The notes under the pieces: generated by a model
Told to the model about the DNA's origin: nothing
Databases searched by the model: none
Seen by the model: the letters and a program-made list of their open reading frames with translations, nothing else
Part shown: positions 12,101 to 24,096 of the stretch, piece after piece
Numbering within the stretch: position 1 is the stretch's first letter
How the letters are laid out: every line of letters starts with the position of its first letter
Program-made: the position numbers and the translations under genes
NCBI GenBank assembly: GCA_030998015.1
Contig: JARWMV010000009.1
Coordinates: 124,001-188,000 of the forward strand
Source of the DNA: Ceratorhiza oryzae-sativae
Lineage: Eukaryota > Basidiomycota > Agaricomycetes > Cantharellales > Ceratobasidiaceae
Direction of reading: 5' to 3'
Length of the DNA stretch: 64,000 nucleotides

Positions 12101-13931
12101 GATGATAAAGTAACTTGCTCGAGTGGTGATCAGAGCGAAAGTTAGGTAGGATAAAAGAGTGTGTTGGAGAGGATGGGTATGTGAGAAATCAGAGTGGAGC
12201 AGAGCAACCTTTATGAGCAGTCTTGGCCTGGCCGGTCAAGTCCGGCCAAGCTAACCAGTCACTATGCTAGAGTTGCATATCACACAGCCAATTCATTTTC
12301 TCGTATATCAAGTCGCGCCATGTTTCAGGGCCTAACTGTAGATTCAAGCTCGAACACAACCGAGGTCGTCCGGAGGGAAGTTGGACTCTGAAAGGTCCAC
12401 GCCGCTGGACCCCGGATTACGTACCAGATCCCCACACTTTACCGCCGGCCCACGAACGGAAGCGAGCGTGAACGTCGAACGGGGTCCGCAGAGCGATGCA
12501 CGCACAACAAAAATAAGATGGTGGGTTCGCGCCCACCACAAGTTGAATGCCCATCTGTGGATACGCCCTGCCCTGTTGCCTCGTGCTCCGTTATCGGCTC
12601 CACCTCCGTAGAGCGTGACTTGTGCATCTTTGTCGTCCGCACCGCCGTCCTTAGCTGGTGGCATCATGTCTGCCAAGCGCGCCCGTGTCAATGGGCTACG
12701 GAAGTCTGGACGCATCTGTACGAGCTGATTCAAGCGCTTCTGGCCCGAGTTTGTCATTTGCACGCACGCAGACTGCCTCTTGAGTCGCGTGCGTTGATGT
12801 GATGTAGAACAGCGAGATTGTGAATTTCCTTTTTCCGATTTCCGATAAGATATTTTTAGCCATTCTGTATTGTGCCAGTGCATTGCGACCGACCGACCTC
12901 GACCGAAGAAGATCCTACGACAAGACGGCTGATCGGGTTAATCACCAGGATGAATATGTAGTAAAAAGTGTAACGCGTCCTCAGAGTAAACAACATCCTG
13001 GGGTGATATAATTACGGTCAAATTCGAATCGCCAAGCTCAACTAACTATCAAATCCAAACCTAACCCCGCGAAAGTTTTGCTAGTCAAACTGCCGTATCC
13101 AGTGAAAAAACGAAAAAGTGGTGCCCGGACTCGTGCGGCGAAACAATAACCCTTGTTCGGCCCAGGGCGAGGGAACGGATCAAACTCATGAAGACGTTCT
13201 CGGATTACTCAAGAGTATGACACATAAGATCGTGGGCAAGTTGGGGGCGCGTAGGCACCCGAGCAGTAAACGCTAGGCCTACTCCCAAATCCTCTCATTT
13301 CTCAACGAGTCATGAGTCGAATGATGGCGAATCGAAGCCCCGTCTTGGTTACCATTCCACTTCATTCTGGCTAATCAAGTTCCGGGGTTATAATCCAGCC
13401 AAGATGCTCGCCAGGAAGGGTAATGACGTCAAAATGACGTCGAACCGGATGATCGTGAGAATCTGTACTGAATATTGTACCCGTGGATGGCTCCGGGTTG
13501 CTTCGGTGATTTTTTGCCTCCACATTGCCTAACCTCGCGCATAGGCCGCAGTGAACAAGCTCAAACCTCCGCTAGAGAAGACTATTGACGATCGCGAGCC
13601 AACTCAGCTGTAGAATAAACCCGTAAAACACGAACTATTCACGACTCGTAAGGAGCTTTGTCGATATTTCAGCATAGGACGCAGGCACGGTAGAAGGGAC
13701 AAACTTCTTGAAGAAGAAGGTAATGAGTAGGCGATAAGTAGACAGTGGATAGAAAATTAGCGCCATTATGGTTGCATTTGAACAATTCAGCCGGGCTGCT
13801 GCAAACAGGATCGAAGGGTTGGCAGGAGATGTATGAGGATTCAAACAGTAATCGGTCGCGGAATCGTTCCCTTGATCCATAACGAGCTATATAAGGCCAT
13901 CGGATGAGAGCGCGAGTCAAACTACGGACTT
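12101..13931. other. Long intergenic region, no supported gene
   Basis: The region holds the oxidase promoter on the right of 12100. The longest frame, 12344-12883 on the minus strand (179 codons), has no recognised motif and overlaps several frames of similar quality on both strands, as expected of GC-rich non-coding sequence. Nothing else was seen. Confidence 0.35.
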
Positions 13932-14050
13932 TCACACTCGGCCCCGCTCAGCCTGGTCCAGCCTCATCACATGTGCGTCCATACCTCCGCAGTGCTCCCA
14001 CCCATCTTGCACCAACCGGATGTTAACGTATGGAATCATTTTAATAGTTA
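13932..14050 (-). pseudogene. Fragment related to the N-terminal exon of the DUF6535-like locus
   Basis: The minus-strand translation RLVQDGWEHCGGMDAHVMRL aligns with RLMKDGWEDCEDTDTHATRL from 17.1 kb. The underlying DNA is also similar, with about two thirds of 48 aligned bases matching and a shared CTCCCACCCATC. No further exons could be joined with confidence to the left, so this is probably a decayed tandem copy. Confidence 0.45.
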
Positions 14051-14129
14051 TATCGTTTAAATATTCCAGATTCGCGCAGGCATATGGAAAATAAATCGAG
14101 TAACTCAATTTCAAGCAATAATGATTCAA

Positions 14130-15528
14130 AGGGTGGCAGCATCGAATCTACTCTGGGCTTCCCCTGAAGCCTAGGAACTCTGACCATATATGATACGGAC
14201 ACTGATCATCCATTCCGCAGGCATTATTTGGGACACAAAATGGATAATAGTGGCAGAAAATTTCATTGATGAATTGAGAGAAGTTTCAGCTTGGTCGAAG
14301 GATGGGCCAATATGCATCAAAAGCGTGCTCATAGACTCATAGATGTGACTAAAAGGATGACATCGCACACATTAGAAAGCATACACATCAAAGATACACA
14401 AAGAGGAAAGCAAAGCGAGCCAATAGGTACACACAGGGGACACCAAAACCGCAATTGCAGGCTTGAGGCGCTCTGGGGCTCTAAAACGATCCAAGGGGTC
14501 GGACGGCTGGGGCGCGTAGGCTCGTCAGTCGGGCATTGCTCGGAGTATTAGGATACAGGCTCAGGGGCCGACGATGGGGCGGAGTAGAAAGCGTTTCCCT
14601 ATACCACATACTGCTATAACTGTCTTACATAGCCGCGGGCTGAGCGGACAGAATAAACAGGAATCAAAAAAAAAAGAAGACTCATAGATGAGCGAATCGG
14701 TCAGGCACGAGTCTTGACGCCCCCCCCATATAGAAATCAAATGTATATATACATATTTACGTATAGACAGATTTACAAAAGAATGTGTTGTCGTGAATTG
14801 ATTCGATAAAGTACGAGGGGCTCGCGGAGCCCTTATTTATACCCTACTAATGCGCGTGAGTCATATGTTATGCTGCTGCGCATATACTGCGCATACATGA
14901 CGCATTCACACTTGACTCGATTACTGACTCGTACACATTCTAGATCCTTCGAGTATGTACATGTATATTCTACACCCCAAGACACTGTCATTACACCCAC
15001 AATATCCAGAACAGGCAAATAATTGGTTCAGGAAACAAAGAATCACGTAAAGGGTAGTACAAGCAGTGCCTAGCATCCCATGCTATCGAATTTACAATCA
15101 TATCCGTGGATGTATGCCTTTTATTTGTACTTGTTTGTCCATTTGTGATATCATGCGCGTCTCTGAAAAAATTCTCTCCTTAGTTCTCGACCTTCGTAGT
15201 TGAGCAAAGGTATAATTTTTATTTCTTTTATCATGCATTTATCATTCTCACTGTCCCTTGTAGTACATTCGTAACTAGGTACAGCAAATACATAGTTCTC
15301 TACCTTCGTAGTTGAGCTAAGTACATTCATAACTAGCTCCCCCGAAACCTCCTTGCTTGAGACATCCAAGTTTCCAAGTAGAACGATTTCTCATGTTTTA
15401 AAGGTTGCACCTTGCTCCGGGGTTTAAATCAATTCGAATGGATGTCCGTCTGTGACTCTGATCGATTTATCCAATTCAAAAAATCAATCGGTCTTGTGTT
15501 TTACCCAAAATAAAAGGAAAAAGTCCTA
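14130..15528. other. Intergenic, AT-rich, no recognised gene
   Basis: Only short frames occur. The stretch contains an A-run near 14650, alternating AT near 14745 and a pair of direct repeats that are listed separately. Confidence 0.35.
15181..15336. repeat. Direct repeat pair spaced 112 bp
   Basis: A 28-nt unit beginning TAGTTCTC and containing ACCTTCGTAGTTGAGC occurs at 15181-15208 and again at 15293-15320 with two or three mismatches. A second motif, AGTACATTCRTAACTAG, occurs near 15262-15278 and 15320-15336. The arrangement looks like two degenerate copies of one longer unit. The function is unknown. Confidence 0.55.
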
Positions 15529-17479
15529 TCAAACATCAATCGTACCCCTTGATCCTCTTGGCTGACGCATAACTTCATACTCTGTTAGCCTTCTCATGCG
15601 CGTAGCCTTCAATTTCCTCCGGAACTCTATGTCTTCAAGACTCATATCTCCTGCGCTATTATAGCCCAAGGGCGTCCCCACCCGTGACGCTGAAGGTGGC
15701 GAATCGTTCCAGATCCCCTCATGTGTGCGAACGCTCAAGGGCGATCGCTCGCGGGTTCGAAGAGTCTGCGAATGAGGTTGGTGGATGGACGTGGGGGATA
15801 GTGCCCTGGAGTCTTGGAATGCAATTGGTGCAAAATGTGTATCTGCGATGTCGGTTGTTTCCTTCTGAGTACTCGTAAAGCCAGTTGTCTGGGTTCGTAG
15901 CATTGGGCGTGTGGGTTGCGGTTTGTCCGACATCTAAGGCACTGAGGTTTAGTGTATACCATTATCATTTCACCTCAATACCTCGTACTTCTGGATCTGA
16001 TTGACTCATTCGCTGAGCTAATATTTGCAGAGGGTTTACGATATATATGAAGAAATAGTTGAGTGTATGGTGGGTTCCGAGGGTAAATGGAGTCCTTTGA
16101 GGTTGTGAGCATGTGCTCTGCATTACGTCGTTTGAAATCGAGAGAGCACATACCATATTTGAACACGAAGGCCTCGGAAGTCATCATCGCCAAACTGTTT
16201 CACCCTTTGGAAAAATGCCAGGAAGGGTGATCGCACTGTCGCAGTAACATAGTAGACCTACGGAACAGCCTCAGTTCGATACCATGATAAAAGATAGAAG
16301 GGAGGCTACAATGAAGATAACACAGGCTATCGAGGGAACAACTGGATTCCGACCTGGATTTAGCGTTATTATTCCATGTCTGCAGATGTTTTACCTACTG
16401 CATACAGCCACTGTGCTTTCGTTCCACATCAAAACCATTAGACCTGCAAAGAACAAGAATATAGATAGGTGCATCAAGAGTGATCGGAAGGCGGTACGGA
16501 TCAGTCGGTATAGCAAAGAGAGGTCTCGCAGTTCTTGGGAGGTTGACCATGTTAGCCATTCACTGACTATTGGTAAAGGCGATCAATGCCATTATTGAAA
16601 GATATTCGAGCAGAGCCTACCAAGCATCTGAATGCGATCATGAAAATATCAGAGGTTGTCTATTCAAACAGATACTGAGATAGACGACGTACACATAGGG
16701 CGGCAACTGCCAGACTGAATCTGGGCGTGAGCCATCCGGGTATACGCCCCTCCTAAGAGCTCTCTAGACACACCTCATAAATAAACTTAGCAACCATAGT
16801 CCATTCACTACCCGCATATGTAAAGTATCATGCTTGTCGTACGTGTTCGCCACAAATGTCGCTACACGGCTGATACGAGCGTCGCCTGTATGTATGCATA
16901 AGTGTTGGCTGATGAGTAGAGTGCCAAGGGATCATACGGATATAGCCATATTGGAACAATTCAGCCTAGACGCCTTGACAATCGGTCAGGTCAATCTTTG
17001 CCATGTGTGGAGGCCGAACGTGCCTCGGTCATAAAATTATCTATGTCCTCCATCCCCAACTGAACACTGGTCAGCCCATTCATGCTCTAGTCATCATGTA
17101 TACTCACCCTCAACATCGCTTCAGTCAGCCTTGTAGCATGAGTATCTGTATCCTCGCAATCCTCCCACCCATCCTTCATCAGCCTAGCTTTCGTGTTCGC
17201 AATAATCCTGTCCTTTGGACTATGATCCTTTTTCCATCCTTGGGACGGAATTGGAACACCTGCGCCTAGAACAGAGGTTTGAGCTGATTGAGGTGCATGC
17301 AGATCGATCTGGGACACGTATGCCCCCCTCGGGACGTGGCTTAGGAGCTGTGCGGCCGTGCGCTGAAGTTGAGCAGAGGACTCGAGTAGCGCGGCAACTT
17401 GTTCTGTCCAGTCGGCGGGAACGTGAACGCTTTCTTCCATGATTCGTGGCGTGGGGAATGATACTTGAAGGGCAGCCAA
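15529..17479 (-). pseudogene. DUF6535-like membrane protein locus, probably broken
   Basis: Several exon-like blocks run right to left. The first is an N-terminal frame at 17087-17479 ending RLMKDGWEDCEDTDTHATRL. Next is a block near 16800 with THDTLHMRVVNGLWLLSLFM, which matches the RVNxLWFLSL core of the Agaricomycete DUF6535 family. A block near 16450 follows, with RSLLMHLSIFLFFAGLMVLM, the family's second membrane block. Last is a hydrophilic C-terminal frame at 15529-15933 (MSDKPQPTRPML..), joinable to the preceding exon by a roughly 40-nt intron. The segment between the two membrane blocks does not read through in any frame I tried. It may be a pseudogene, or an intact gene with splicing I did not resolve. 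DUF6535 proteins are abundant, multi-copy and functionally uncharacterised. Confidence 0.5.
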
Positions 17480-18470
17480 GATTATAAGAGCGATTATGAA
17501 GACCGAGAACGCCGTGCCTATGCACCCAAATTAGGCTAGATGGGGAACTAGGGGAGGTTTCGCGCGTGGGGGTATGCATAGGAAGAACCGGAAAGGGTAC
17601 AGCACATCAAAAGCAGTGCAGACTGATTGGTTAGCCATTGGGATTTACTTAGAGGGTCGGGAGCTTGGAGATATTGCACTGATCGGGTATATGGATGGGC
17701 CCGAGAAGGTTGCCTCGCATGTCTAATTCTGGCAAAGAGCGAGATCCGTGGCAAAGCAGTGTTTTCTCTGGGGATAGGCACTCAACTGTGATCGATGGAT
17801 TGAGAATACATCGACCATGGATACTAGTAACATGAGGGTGCATGGAAAGATTAGCAGGATCGGCCGAGTCCCTTGTTGCCTGGACGATCTTATTTATCTT
17901 GTTGCCTCTTGGGTGTAAATCATAGTTCGTTAATTGATTGTAGAGGATGTTGAAGGAGATGGTATAATCCAAGAATAATGGCGGTGGGTTGAGCTGCTCG
18001 AGCAACGCGCTCAGCTCAAGATTGCGTCATGTCAACCATTACAGAATAGAACTGAACTGCGTGAGTCGAGTGTGTGGGCTCATGAAAGTTCATCCCAGTT
18101 CACGTTGTACGGGGTAGTGCCACTCATAGCATATGACATGAGCCAAGGTCTAGCATGGAACGGCGTAGCAGGGCCCAAGTCACAGGAATCCAAGGAGTGG
18201 GTGGCGGTGCAAAAGAGGTTAAACAACATTATTACCCCATCAGGTAGGATAGCAATCGAACAAGTCAACTCGCAGATAAGCTCCGAGACGGTATTCCCAT
18301 ACCTCGTTGAACCAGTTGTTATCCAGCGTGTTACATGTATGAGCTTCAGCCTGCTACAGCCAAACACGCTGACAAATCTGTACAGTTCCACCCTCCGCAT
18401 CACCGGATCCAAATCCTATCCGGGTATCCACAAACCGACAAACTCCCTTCGTCCCCAAACTCTCCTCACA
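17480..18470. other. Intergenic, no supported gene
   Basis: Frames at 17649-18005 (-), 18072-18560 (+) and 18080-18412 (-) overlap one another and show no domain. The right end must hold the uL14 promoter. Confidence 0.35.
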
Positions 18471-19052
18471 ATGTCCAAGCGTGGTGCGTATCGTCCTTCT
18501 CTGCGCTCCTCCAGACACATCGAGCTCAGCGGGATGTGCAGGTGCTGGTACATCGGGTAACAAGTTCCGCATGACCCTCGGTCTGCCCGTCGGGGCCGTC
18601 CTGAACTGTGCAGACAACTCGGGCGCAAAGTCCTCTTCTTGATCGAGCCCTATGGATTTGGTGCTCGTCTGAACAGGTTGCCGGATGCTGGTGTGGGCGA
18701 CATGGTTGTTGCGAGTGTGAAGAAGGGAAAGCCCGAGCTGAGGAAAAAAGTGCGTATTTTGTCATTTGTGATTCTGGTTTAGAGAAAGCTCATGAGGTGG
18801 TAGCTATGCCCATTGTCGTTGTCCGTCAACGCAAGGCATGGCGCCGACGAGACGGCGTGTTCCTCTACTTTGAGGACAACGCAGGTGTGATTGTCAACCC
18901 AAAAGGCGAGATGAAGGGTTCGGCCATCACTGGCCCGGTCGCGAAAGAATGCGTGAGTTTTTAACTTTATGTTTACCTTGCTCAATTCGCTAATAAACGA
19001 ATAGGCGGATCTCTGGCCGCGTATCGCCTCGAACGCAGGAACTGTTGTCTAA
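18471..19052 (+). CDS. RPL23: 60S ribosomal protein uL14 (RPL23), with a one-base frame break
   Basis: This is the cytosolic large-subunit protein uL14, which sits at the subunit interface. Exon 1 (18471-18483) is MSKR plus one base, typical of fungal ribosomal genes. Exon 2 (18530-18750) reads [18 protein letters not shown] and then [20 protein letters not shown] and [10 protein letters not shown]. Exon 3 gives [20 protein letters not shown] and [19 protein letters not shown], and exon 4 ends in [15 protein letters not shown]. All these blocks are nearly identical to yeast Rpl23. Between ..SGAK (18630) and [10 protein letters not shown] (from 18635) the frame shifts by one missing base in the CC run at 18632-18633. 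The junction into exon 3 (acceptor at 18796 or 18803) is also one base out for the better acceptor. The family is essential, so a sequence error is more likely than a dead gene unless a second copy exists. Confidence 0.9.
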
Positions 19053-19267
19053 ATGTTCATACGCCCACTCTTACACATTGTCGGTTTCTTTGTTGTATTC
19101 CATCTATGCAGTTCGTATGAATATTACGTCCATACTCCTGAGCTATACCCCATGTTTTGTCAACGCTGAGAATGTCGGCAGATGGAGATACGCTTAATGC
19201 CGTAATCATTAGTTCGCAATTGGTCGTAAATTAATCCTCGCATGGCTTTGTAAATACAACGTTTCGT

Positions 19268-20493
19268 CTAGGAGTAGAACTTGCGGTTCTCATTCTTGCC
19301 GAATAGGTCAGTACGGATTTCGGGCAGCATCTGTTAGATAAAAATGGATGACGTAAGCATACAACCAGAGACTCGAGAAACAAATGATGAGAGAGAAGTG
19401 ATGGGAGAAGCAAGTGCGAGCAGTGAAAAAGGTAAAACGAGTGTTCCACCAGGGGCGGGGGCGGGGGGTTACCGGGCTGAGACGACGTACCCGATCCTCC
19501 AACAGTCTCAGTCGCTCATCCAAAGTATTGTCCAACGTGATCCGTTTGGAGCCGCTTACAAGTTTGACGCCACCAGCCCTGGAATAAATATGATTAGCGA
19601 ATGATTTCCCTCAGGCCACCACCGCAGCACCGCAATGGATCCCGCGTCCCTTGTTCTCTTTGGCCGATCGCAATAGAGAGTACAGACTTACACATTTTCT
19701 GATAGAGATCCATCGACATCAACCTCAATATCTCGGCCACTAATGTCCTTGTACTGCGCCCGCGCAGCCTCTGCGGCTTTCCGCACCAGATCAACATCCT
19801 TTTCGCGGGCAAGGATTGTAGCAGACGGTTCGAGCAAAGCTAGGAAGCCCTGTACGATATTATCAGCCGAGAGCTCTTCATGGATATTGACGCGAATGAG
19901 AGATATAGGATATGAAATTCGTGAGGTAATCGCGGGGAACACGAACCTGGACAATAATACCCTCCAATAGCTTTCCATACTTTTCCTCATCCTTTGAGAG
20001 CTCCAAAAGCTGAGTTCGTGCGGCGTTGAACAGGTCCGCGAGGTGCTGTTCCCGGGCATGAAGGAGCTTCAAACGGGACTTGTTCGTTTGCGTAGATTGG
20101 GCACTGCACGTTTGATCAAATTAAGCACAGAGTTTAAATAAAATCCTCGATTGACATACATCTTGAGTGCTGTTTTGGCCTGTTTCTCTTTCTTTTTGTA
20201 CTCGTCATCGATAGCCTGAGTTTCGGCGCGTACGATCTTGGCCTATATTGCATCCTTGTTAGCCTCGGTCTGCATATTGATGAAAAGGGATGGAACCTTC
20301 TCAGAATTGAATTCTTCATCAGCTTTGACCTTGATCTCACGAGCTTTCTCCTTTGCCTCTTGATGGATAAAGGAGACCTACGTTCGGCACCGCGTTCAAT
20401 ACCGATCACATCACTTGCACTATCCGAAATACATACCATCTTGTTCATCTCAGCTGCTACCTCTTCATCGTTCATCGGTCGTGCGCCAGACAT
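19268..20493 (-). CDS. VMA4: V-type proton ATPase subunit E
   Basis: This is the peripheral-stalk subunit E of the V1 sector of the vacuolar H+-ATPase. It pairs with subunit G and ties the catalytic head to the membrane sector. The protein starts MSGARPMNDEEVAAEMNKM at 20493. It continues through a long charged helix (EAKEKAREIKVKADEEFN, KIVRAETQAIDDEYKKKEKQ), then LLHAREQHLADLFNAARTQL and the C-terminal domain with GFLALLEPSATILAREKDVD. The last exons give ITLDNTLDERLRLLEDR and LPEIRTDLFGKNENRKFYS, with the stop at 19268-19270. All exons join in frame with introns of about 50-110 nt. Length and motif order match Vma4. It is divergent from the EEP gene at 20900, with about 400 bp of shared upstream DNA. 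Confidence 0.9.
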
Positions 20494-20899
20494 CGTGTTT
20501 CCAGGTGGGTGCAGATAGGGGTGGGGACCAGGACGGGATGGGATCGCAGACGTCAGGAAATGGGATGTCACGTGGGATGTCACGTGTGGCGTTTCCACGG
20601 CCATCAGCGTTTGTGACTTGTTGCTTGACCTGGGTCGCTGCAGCCATGCGGAATGGCTCTTCGGATGCCGATAGTGAATGCTAGTATTTGGACTGCTGTG
20701 TGGTTCGGCGACCATGTGGAACAGTACGGAATTCTCTCGCTGAACGTTACGTTCGTGGTCTTCTGGCGGAATACACAGTGCTTCTGGCGGTGTGTACGTT
20801 CGCTTGGACGGTTCCCAAACGTGCGACGATACTCTTGGCGCTTTCCGTGCTGCAATATTTAAAGCAGGGGGCAGTTGTGGGCAAAGATGAACATTCGAG
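20494..20899. promoter_or_regulatory. Divergent promoter region between VMA4 and an EEP hydrolase
   Basis: This is the only non-coding DNA between two divergent starts (20493 minus, 20900 plus). It contains duplicated ATGTCACGTG E-box-like motifs near 20565-20585 and an AATATTTAAAG stretch near 20862 that may serve as the TATA element of the plus-strand gene. Assignment of either motif is inference. Confidence 0.4.
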
Positions 20900-22760
20900 A
20901 TGGTTTTGCTCTCGCTTTCGGTTCTTGCGTTTGGCGGCTATGTGGCGGCTCAGGCTGGGAGCGGAACATTCAACGTGTTGTCGTACAATGTCGGTGAGTT
21001 GCATTGTTAACTATAATTTGACGTCCCACTGAACCGTTTGGTCTGTAGCTGGACTTCCCGGTAAATAAATCTTGATGCAAACTCGATATATAACCGAGGT
21101 TCATTTGTATGTCACATAGAACTCCTGTCTTCTGGCGACCCGGCCATCAACACACCCCTCCTCGCGCCGCGTCTCGCACCATACGGCATAGTCAACGTAC
21201 AGTTCGTTATCTACAACCATCTACCTCTCGCCTTTGATTGATTCTCTGTGGAATTCCAGGGAAGACTTCAACTATCACGCAGCCTTGTACGCAGGTGATA
21301 CAGCCCATGCATACCGGACGCCTACCTCTGGCGGCGTCCCATTCGGCTCGGGTTTAAACACATTGTCGAAGTATCCCTACATCGATCTTCAGAGAATAAA
21401 GTGGGACAAGTGTGCGATTGGGAGTGGCGACTGTTTGACTCCCAAGGGCTTTACGTGAGTTATTATTTCCGGTTGTGAGAAAGGAAACTGATCGTCAACA
21501 AACTAGTTGTTGCGTGCTCGCCTTGACACGGGCGTATATATCGATATCTATAACCTCCATACTGACGCCGGATCCGACGCGGCGGATATTTCTGCACGAA
21601 GCGCTAATATTGCTCAAGTAAGTTCTCGAACGCGACAAGCTGGATATGCTCTCACATCTTTTGATTGCAAGGTTGTATCGTACATCAACACCAACTCGGT
21701 CGGCAACGCGGTTCTCATATACGGGGATACAAACTCTCGATACACTCGTACCGGAGATGGAATCCGTCAATTTATCAACGCTGGTTTCAGGGATGCCTGG
21801 ATTCAGGTATGTTTCTTCCCACCTCGCTTCAGAATTCCTGCTGTAACATATCTTGTAGCTCATCCGTGGCTCATCCGGTTATCCTACCGAAGGTTCCAAT
21901 GCGATAACTTGCCCATCAGATGGTCGAGGCGTGACCAACGCATGTGAAACCGTAGACAAGATATTCTATCGTTCCGGCCCTGCATTGACTCTTACTGCTA
22001 CCAAGTTCAACAACGAGAGTACGTTTCATAGTTTCATTTTGTTAGCACAACCCTCACTCTTGGTTCCAGATTCGGCATTCCTCAACTCTACAGGTTTTCC
22101 TCTCTCGGACCACTACCCCTTGACAACGACTTTTACCTATGCACTCGCTACAAATAGACGTCTCACGGACCTCGTTGGTGGGACCGGCGGAACGTGGTTC
22201 AACGATCTTTCGGTCATCCCGAGTTCGCCCTGCTCTCCTCGATCACAGTAGCAGGTGCGAACCGTCTCGACTCGGTCTCCTTGTCCTATTCGTCCGGTCT
22301 CAAAGTCAAACGTGGCGGATCCGGCGGGACACCTGCTTCGCTTACTCTCTCGTCTGGAGAACGCGTCACGAGTGTGCGTGCTGATACCGGAAGCTACAAT
22401 AGTGGCACTCGGCTTTTCTATATTGAGCTGAGAACAAGCTCTGGGCGGACTCTTGCGGTGGGAACCAAGACGAGTTCAACGGTCACTTGGACCGCGCCGA
22501 GTGGAATGGGGCTGATTGGATTCTATGGTCGTGCGGCTGATAACGTGATCTGCTGGGTGCAGTTTGGGGTTAGTGGTATACATTGTATCTCGTGGGCTCG
22601 ATTTTGCGGAATGGTTGAATGGAATTCACATGTTACTCGAGCGTCACGTGTGCATATGACCGTCGCTTCTAGCCTCACGGGCTTCACTCCTCTTGGCCTT
22701 CGGCTAGCCCAAAGACGCACGTTTTACTTGTTCCTGCACATTGTTTCAGCCCTTCGATGA
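20900..22760 (+). CDS. Secreted endonuclease/exonuclease/phosphatase-fold hydrolase with C-terminal jacalin-like lectin domain
   Basis: The start at 20900 gives a signal peptide (MVLLSLSVLAFGGYVAAQA) followed at once by TFNVLSYNVAGLPELL, the first block of the EEP (DNase I/sphingomyelinase) superfamily. Metal and catalytic blocks follow: NVQEDFNYH (Glu ligand), NLHTDAG (conserved His/Asp block), YGDTNSRY (Asp-Asn pair) and SDHYPL (terminal Asp-His). After the hydrolase the chain continues into GGTGGTWFNDL, SVSLSYSSGLKVKRGGSGG, RTSSGRTLAVGT and GLIGFYGRAADN, the beta-prism pattern of jacalin-type lectins. The domain order suggests a secreted enzyme, possibly a nuclease or phospholipase C-like esterase, that binds glycans through its tail. 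The 3' end is not settled: reading through stops at 22760, and a splice at about 22558 would shift it. One exon junction (near 21455) is one base out of phase. Confidence 0.8.
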
Positions 22761-22800
22761 GATCGACGTGATTGATACTGGATCTTGGCTGTCGGGCTGG

Positions 22801-22812
22801 ACGCATATAAAG
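22801..22812 (+). promoter_or_regulatory. TATA box of the second EEP gene
   Basis: ACGCATATAAAG lies about 45 nt before the ATG at 22850, matching the TATA-to-start spacing seen for other genes in the window. It limits how far the upstream EEP-jacalin gene can extend. Confidence 0.5.
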
Positions 22813-22849
22813 AGTCGATTCGATGGCTGCATATGCGGTTTACCCCATT

Positions 22850-24096
22850 ATGATGTTCCGGAAGCTGGCTGGTGCGATCTTGATGGGTGGTTTAGTGATT
22901 GCTGAGGGGAACAGAACTTTTAGTGTTCTTTCGTATAATATTGGTAAGCGCAGGTGACAACAATCCTTTGGCGGGTTGAACTGAATCAATCTATACGGCA
23001 GCTGCGTTGCCCGGTAGGTAATCGCATTGCCTACGATCGGACACCCGTATAACGAGCTACACAGGATTCATCTCTTCCAGCAATCCCAAGGTCAACGTCC
23101 CACTAATCGCGCCCCGTCTCGCTCAATATGATATAGTCAACGTCCAGTGCGTAAACTGAAAAACCGTCGCCTTGCCTACATCAACAAACGCCTTCAGGGA
23201 GGATTTTAATTACCACGAGCCTCTCTATGCAGGCGATATGCATCCGTATCGTACTTTGACGTCGGGCGGAGTGCCTTTTGGCTCTGGTTTGAACACCATG
23301 TCCAAGTTCCCACTGACAGGCTTGCAGCGCATTACGTGGAACTGGTGCTGGATCAACTGGGGAGATTGTTTAACACCCAAGGGTTTACAGTATTGTCGTT
23401 TTTATGTTTTCAAGTCATGTCAATTGACACTGCGCCTAAATCGACAGGCTGTGAGAGCTGAATTGGAACCTGGGGTCCTCATAGACGTGTACAATCTCCA
23501 TACGGACGCTGGAGACGCCTATCTCGACGCTGCCGCACGAAAATCGAATATCGGACAGGTATGCCCTTCTAGTCATCTCGTATAGATCCTGATCGCATGA
23601 CCATAGGTTGTTTCTTACATCAACGAGCACTCGGTCGGAAATGCGGTACTAGTTTACGGAGATACCAATGCTTTGTATACGAACTCGAGCGACGGAATCC
23701 GTCAGTTCACGGACGCAGGATTTACGGACGTGTGGGTTCAGGTATGTGCTTTCCATATGGATGATCTCAACCTGCCACTGCTGATTCGATAACACAGCTC
23801 GTCCGCGGTAAAAAAGGAGAGCCTGTCGCAGGGTCCCCCTCACTCTACTGTCCTGAAAACGGAGTAGGAGTCACAAACGAATGTGAAACTCTAGACAAAA
23901 TATTTTATCGCTCGGGATCAGGCGTGAAACTGAATGCCACACGTTATAACAACGAGAGTATGTATTCTAGTATAATGCTTTGGATCGAGATTAGGCTAAA
24001 GCTCGGTTTGAAGATGTGTTATTTCTAGATTCGGCTGGACACCCTCTGTCGGACCATTATCCGATCACCGCAGATTTTACTTATTCTGTGATTTGA
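22850..24096 (+). CDS. Secreted EEP-fold hydrolase, tandem paralogue without the lectin domain
   Basis: The same exon plan and motifs as the gene at 20900 are present: a signal peptide from 22850, TFSVLSYNI, NVQEDFNYHEPLYAGD, DVYNLHTDAGDAYLDAAARK, VYGDTNALY and GHPLSDHYPITADF. It stops with TGA at 24094-24096 directly after the SDHYPI block. The jacalin-like module of its neighbour is absent, so the protein is about 150 residues shorter. At the KGF(T) splice junction near 23392 the donor is one base out of phase with the next exon, fixable by one G in the GGG run at 23383-23385. The pair is a tandem duplication with divergence over much of the protein. The substrate is unknown, and the family includes DNases, sphingomyelinases and inositol phosphatases. 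Confidence 0.78.

Noticed and set aside
12510..12545. Possible tRNA T-arm (GTGGGTTCGCGCCCACC)
   Set aside because: No acceptor stem, D-arm or anticodon arm could be placed around it.
12344..12883. Minus-strand 179-codon ORF, the longest in a wide intergenic region
   Set aside because: Its composition is unlike the neighbouring proteins, there is no domain, and equally open frames occur on the other strand.
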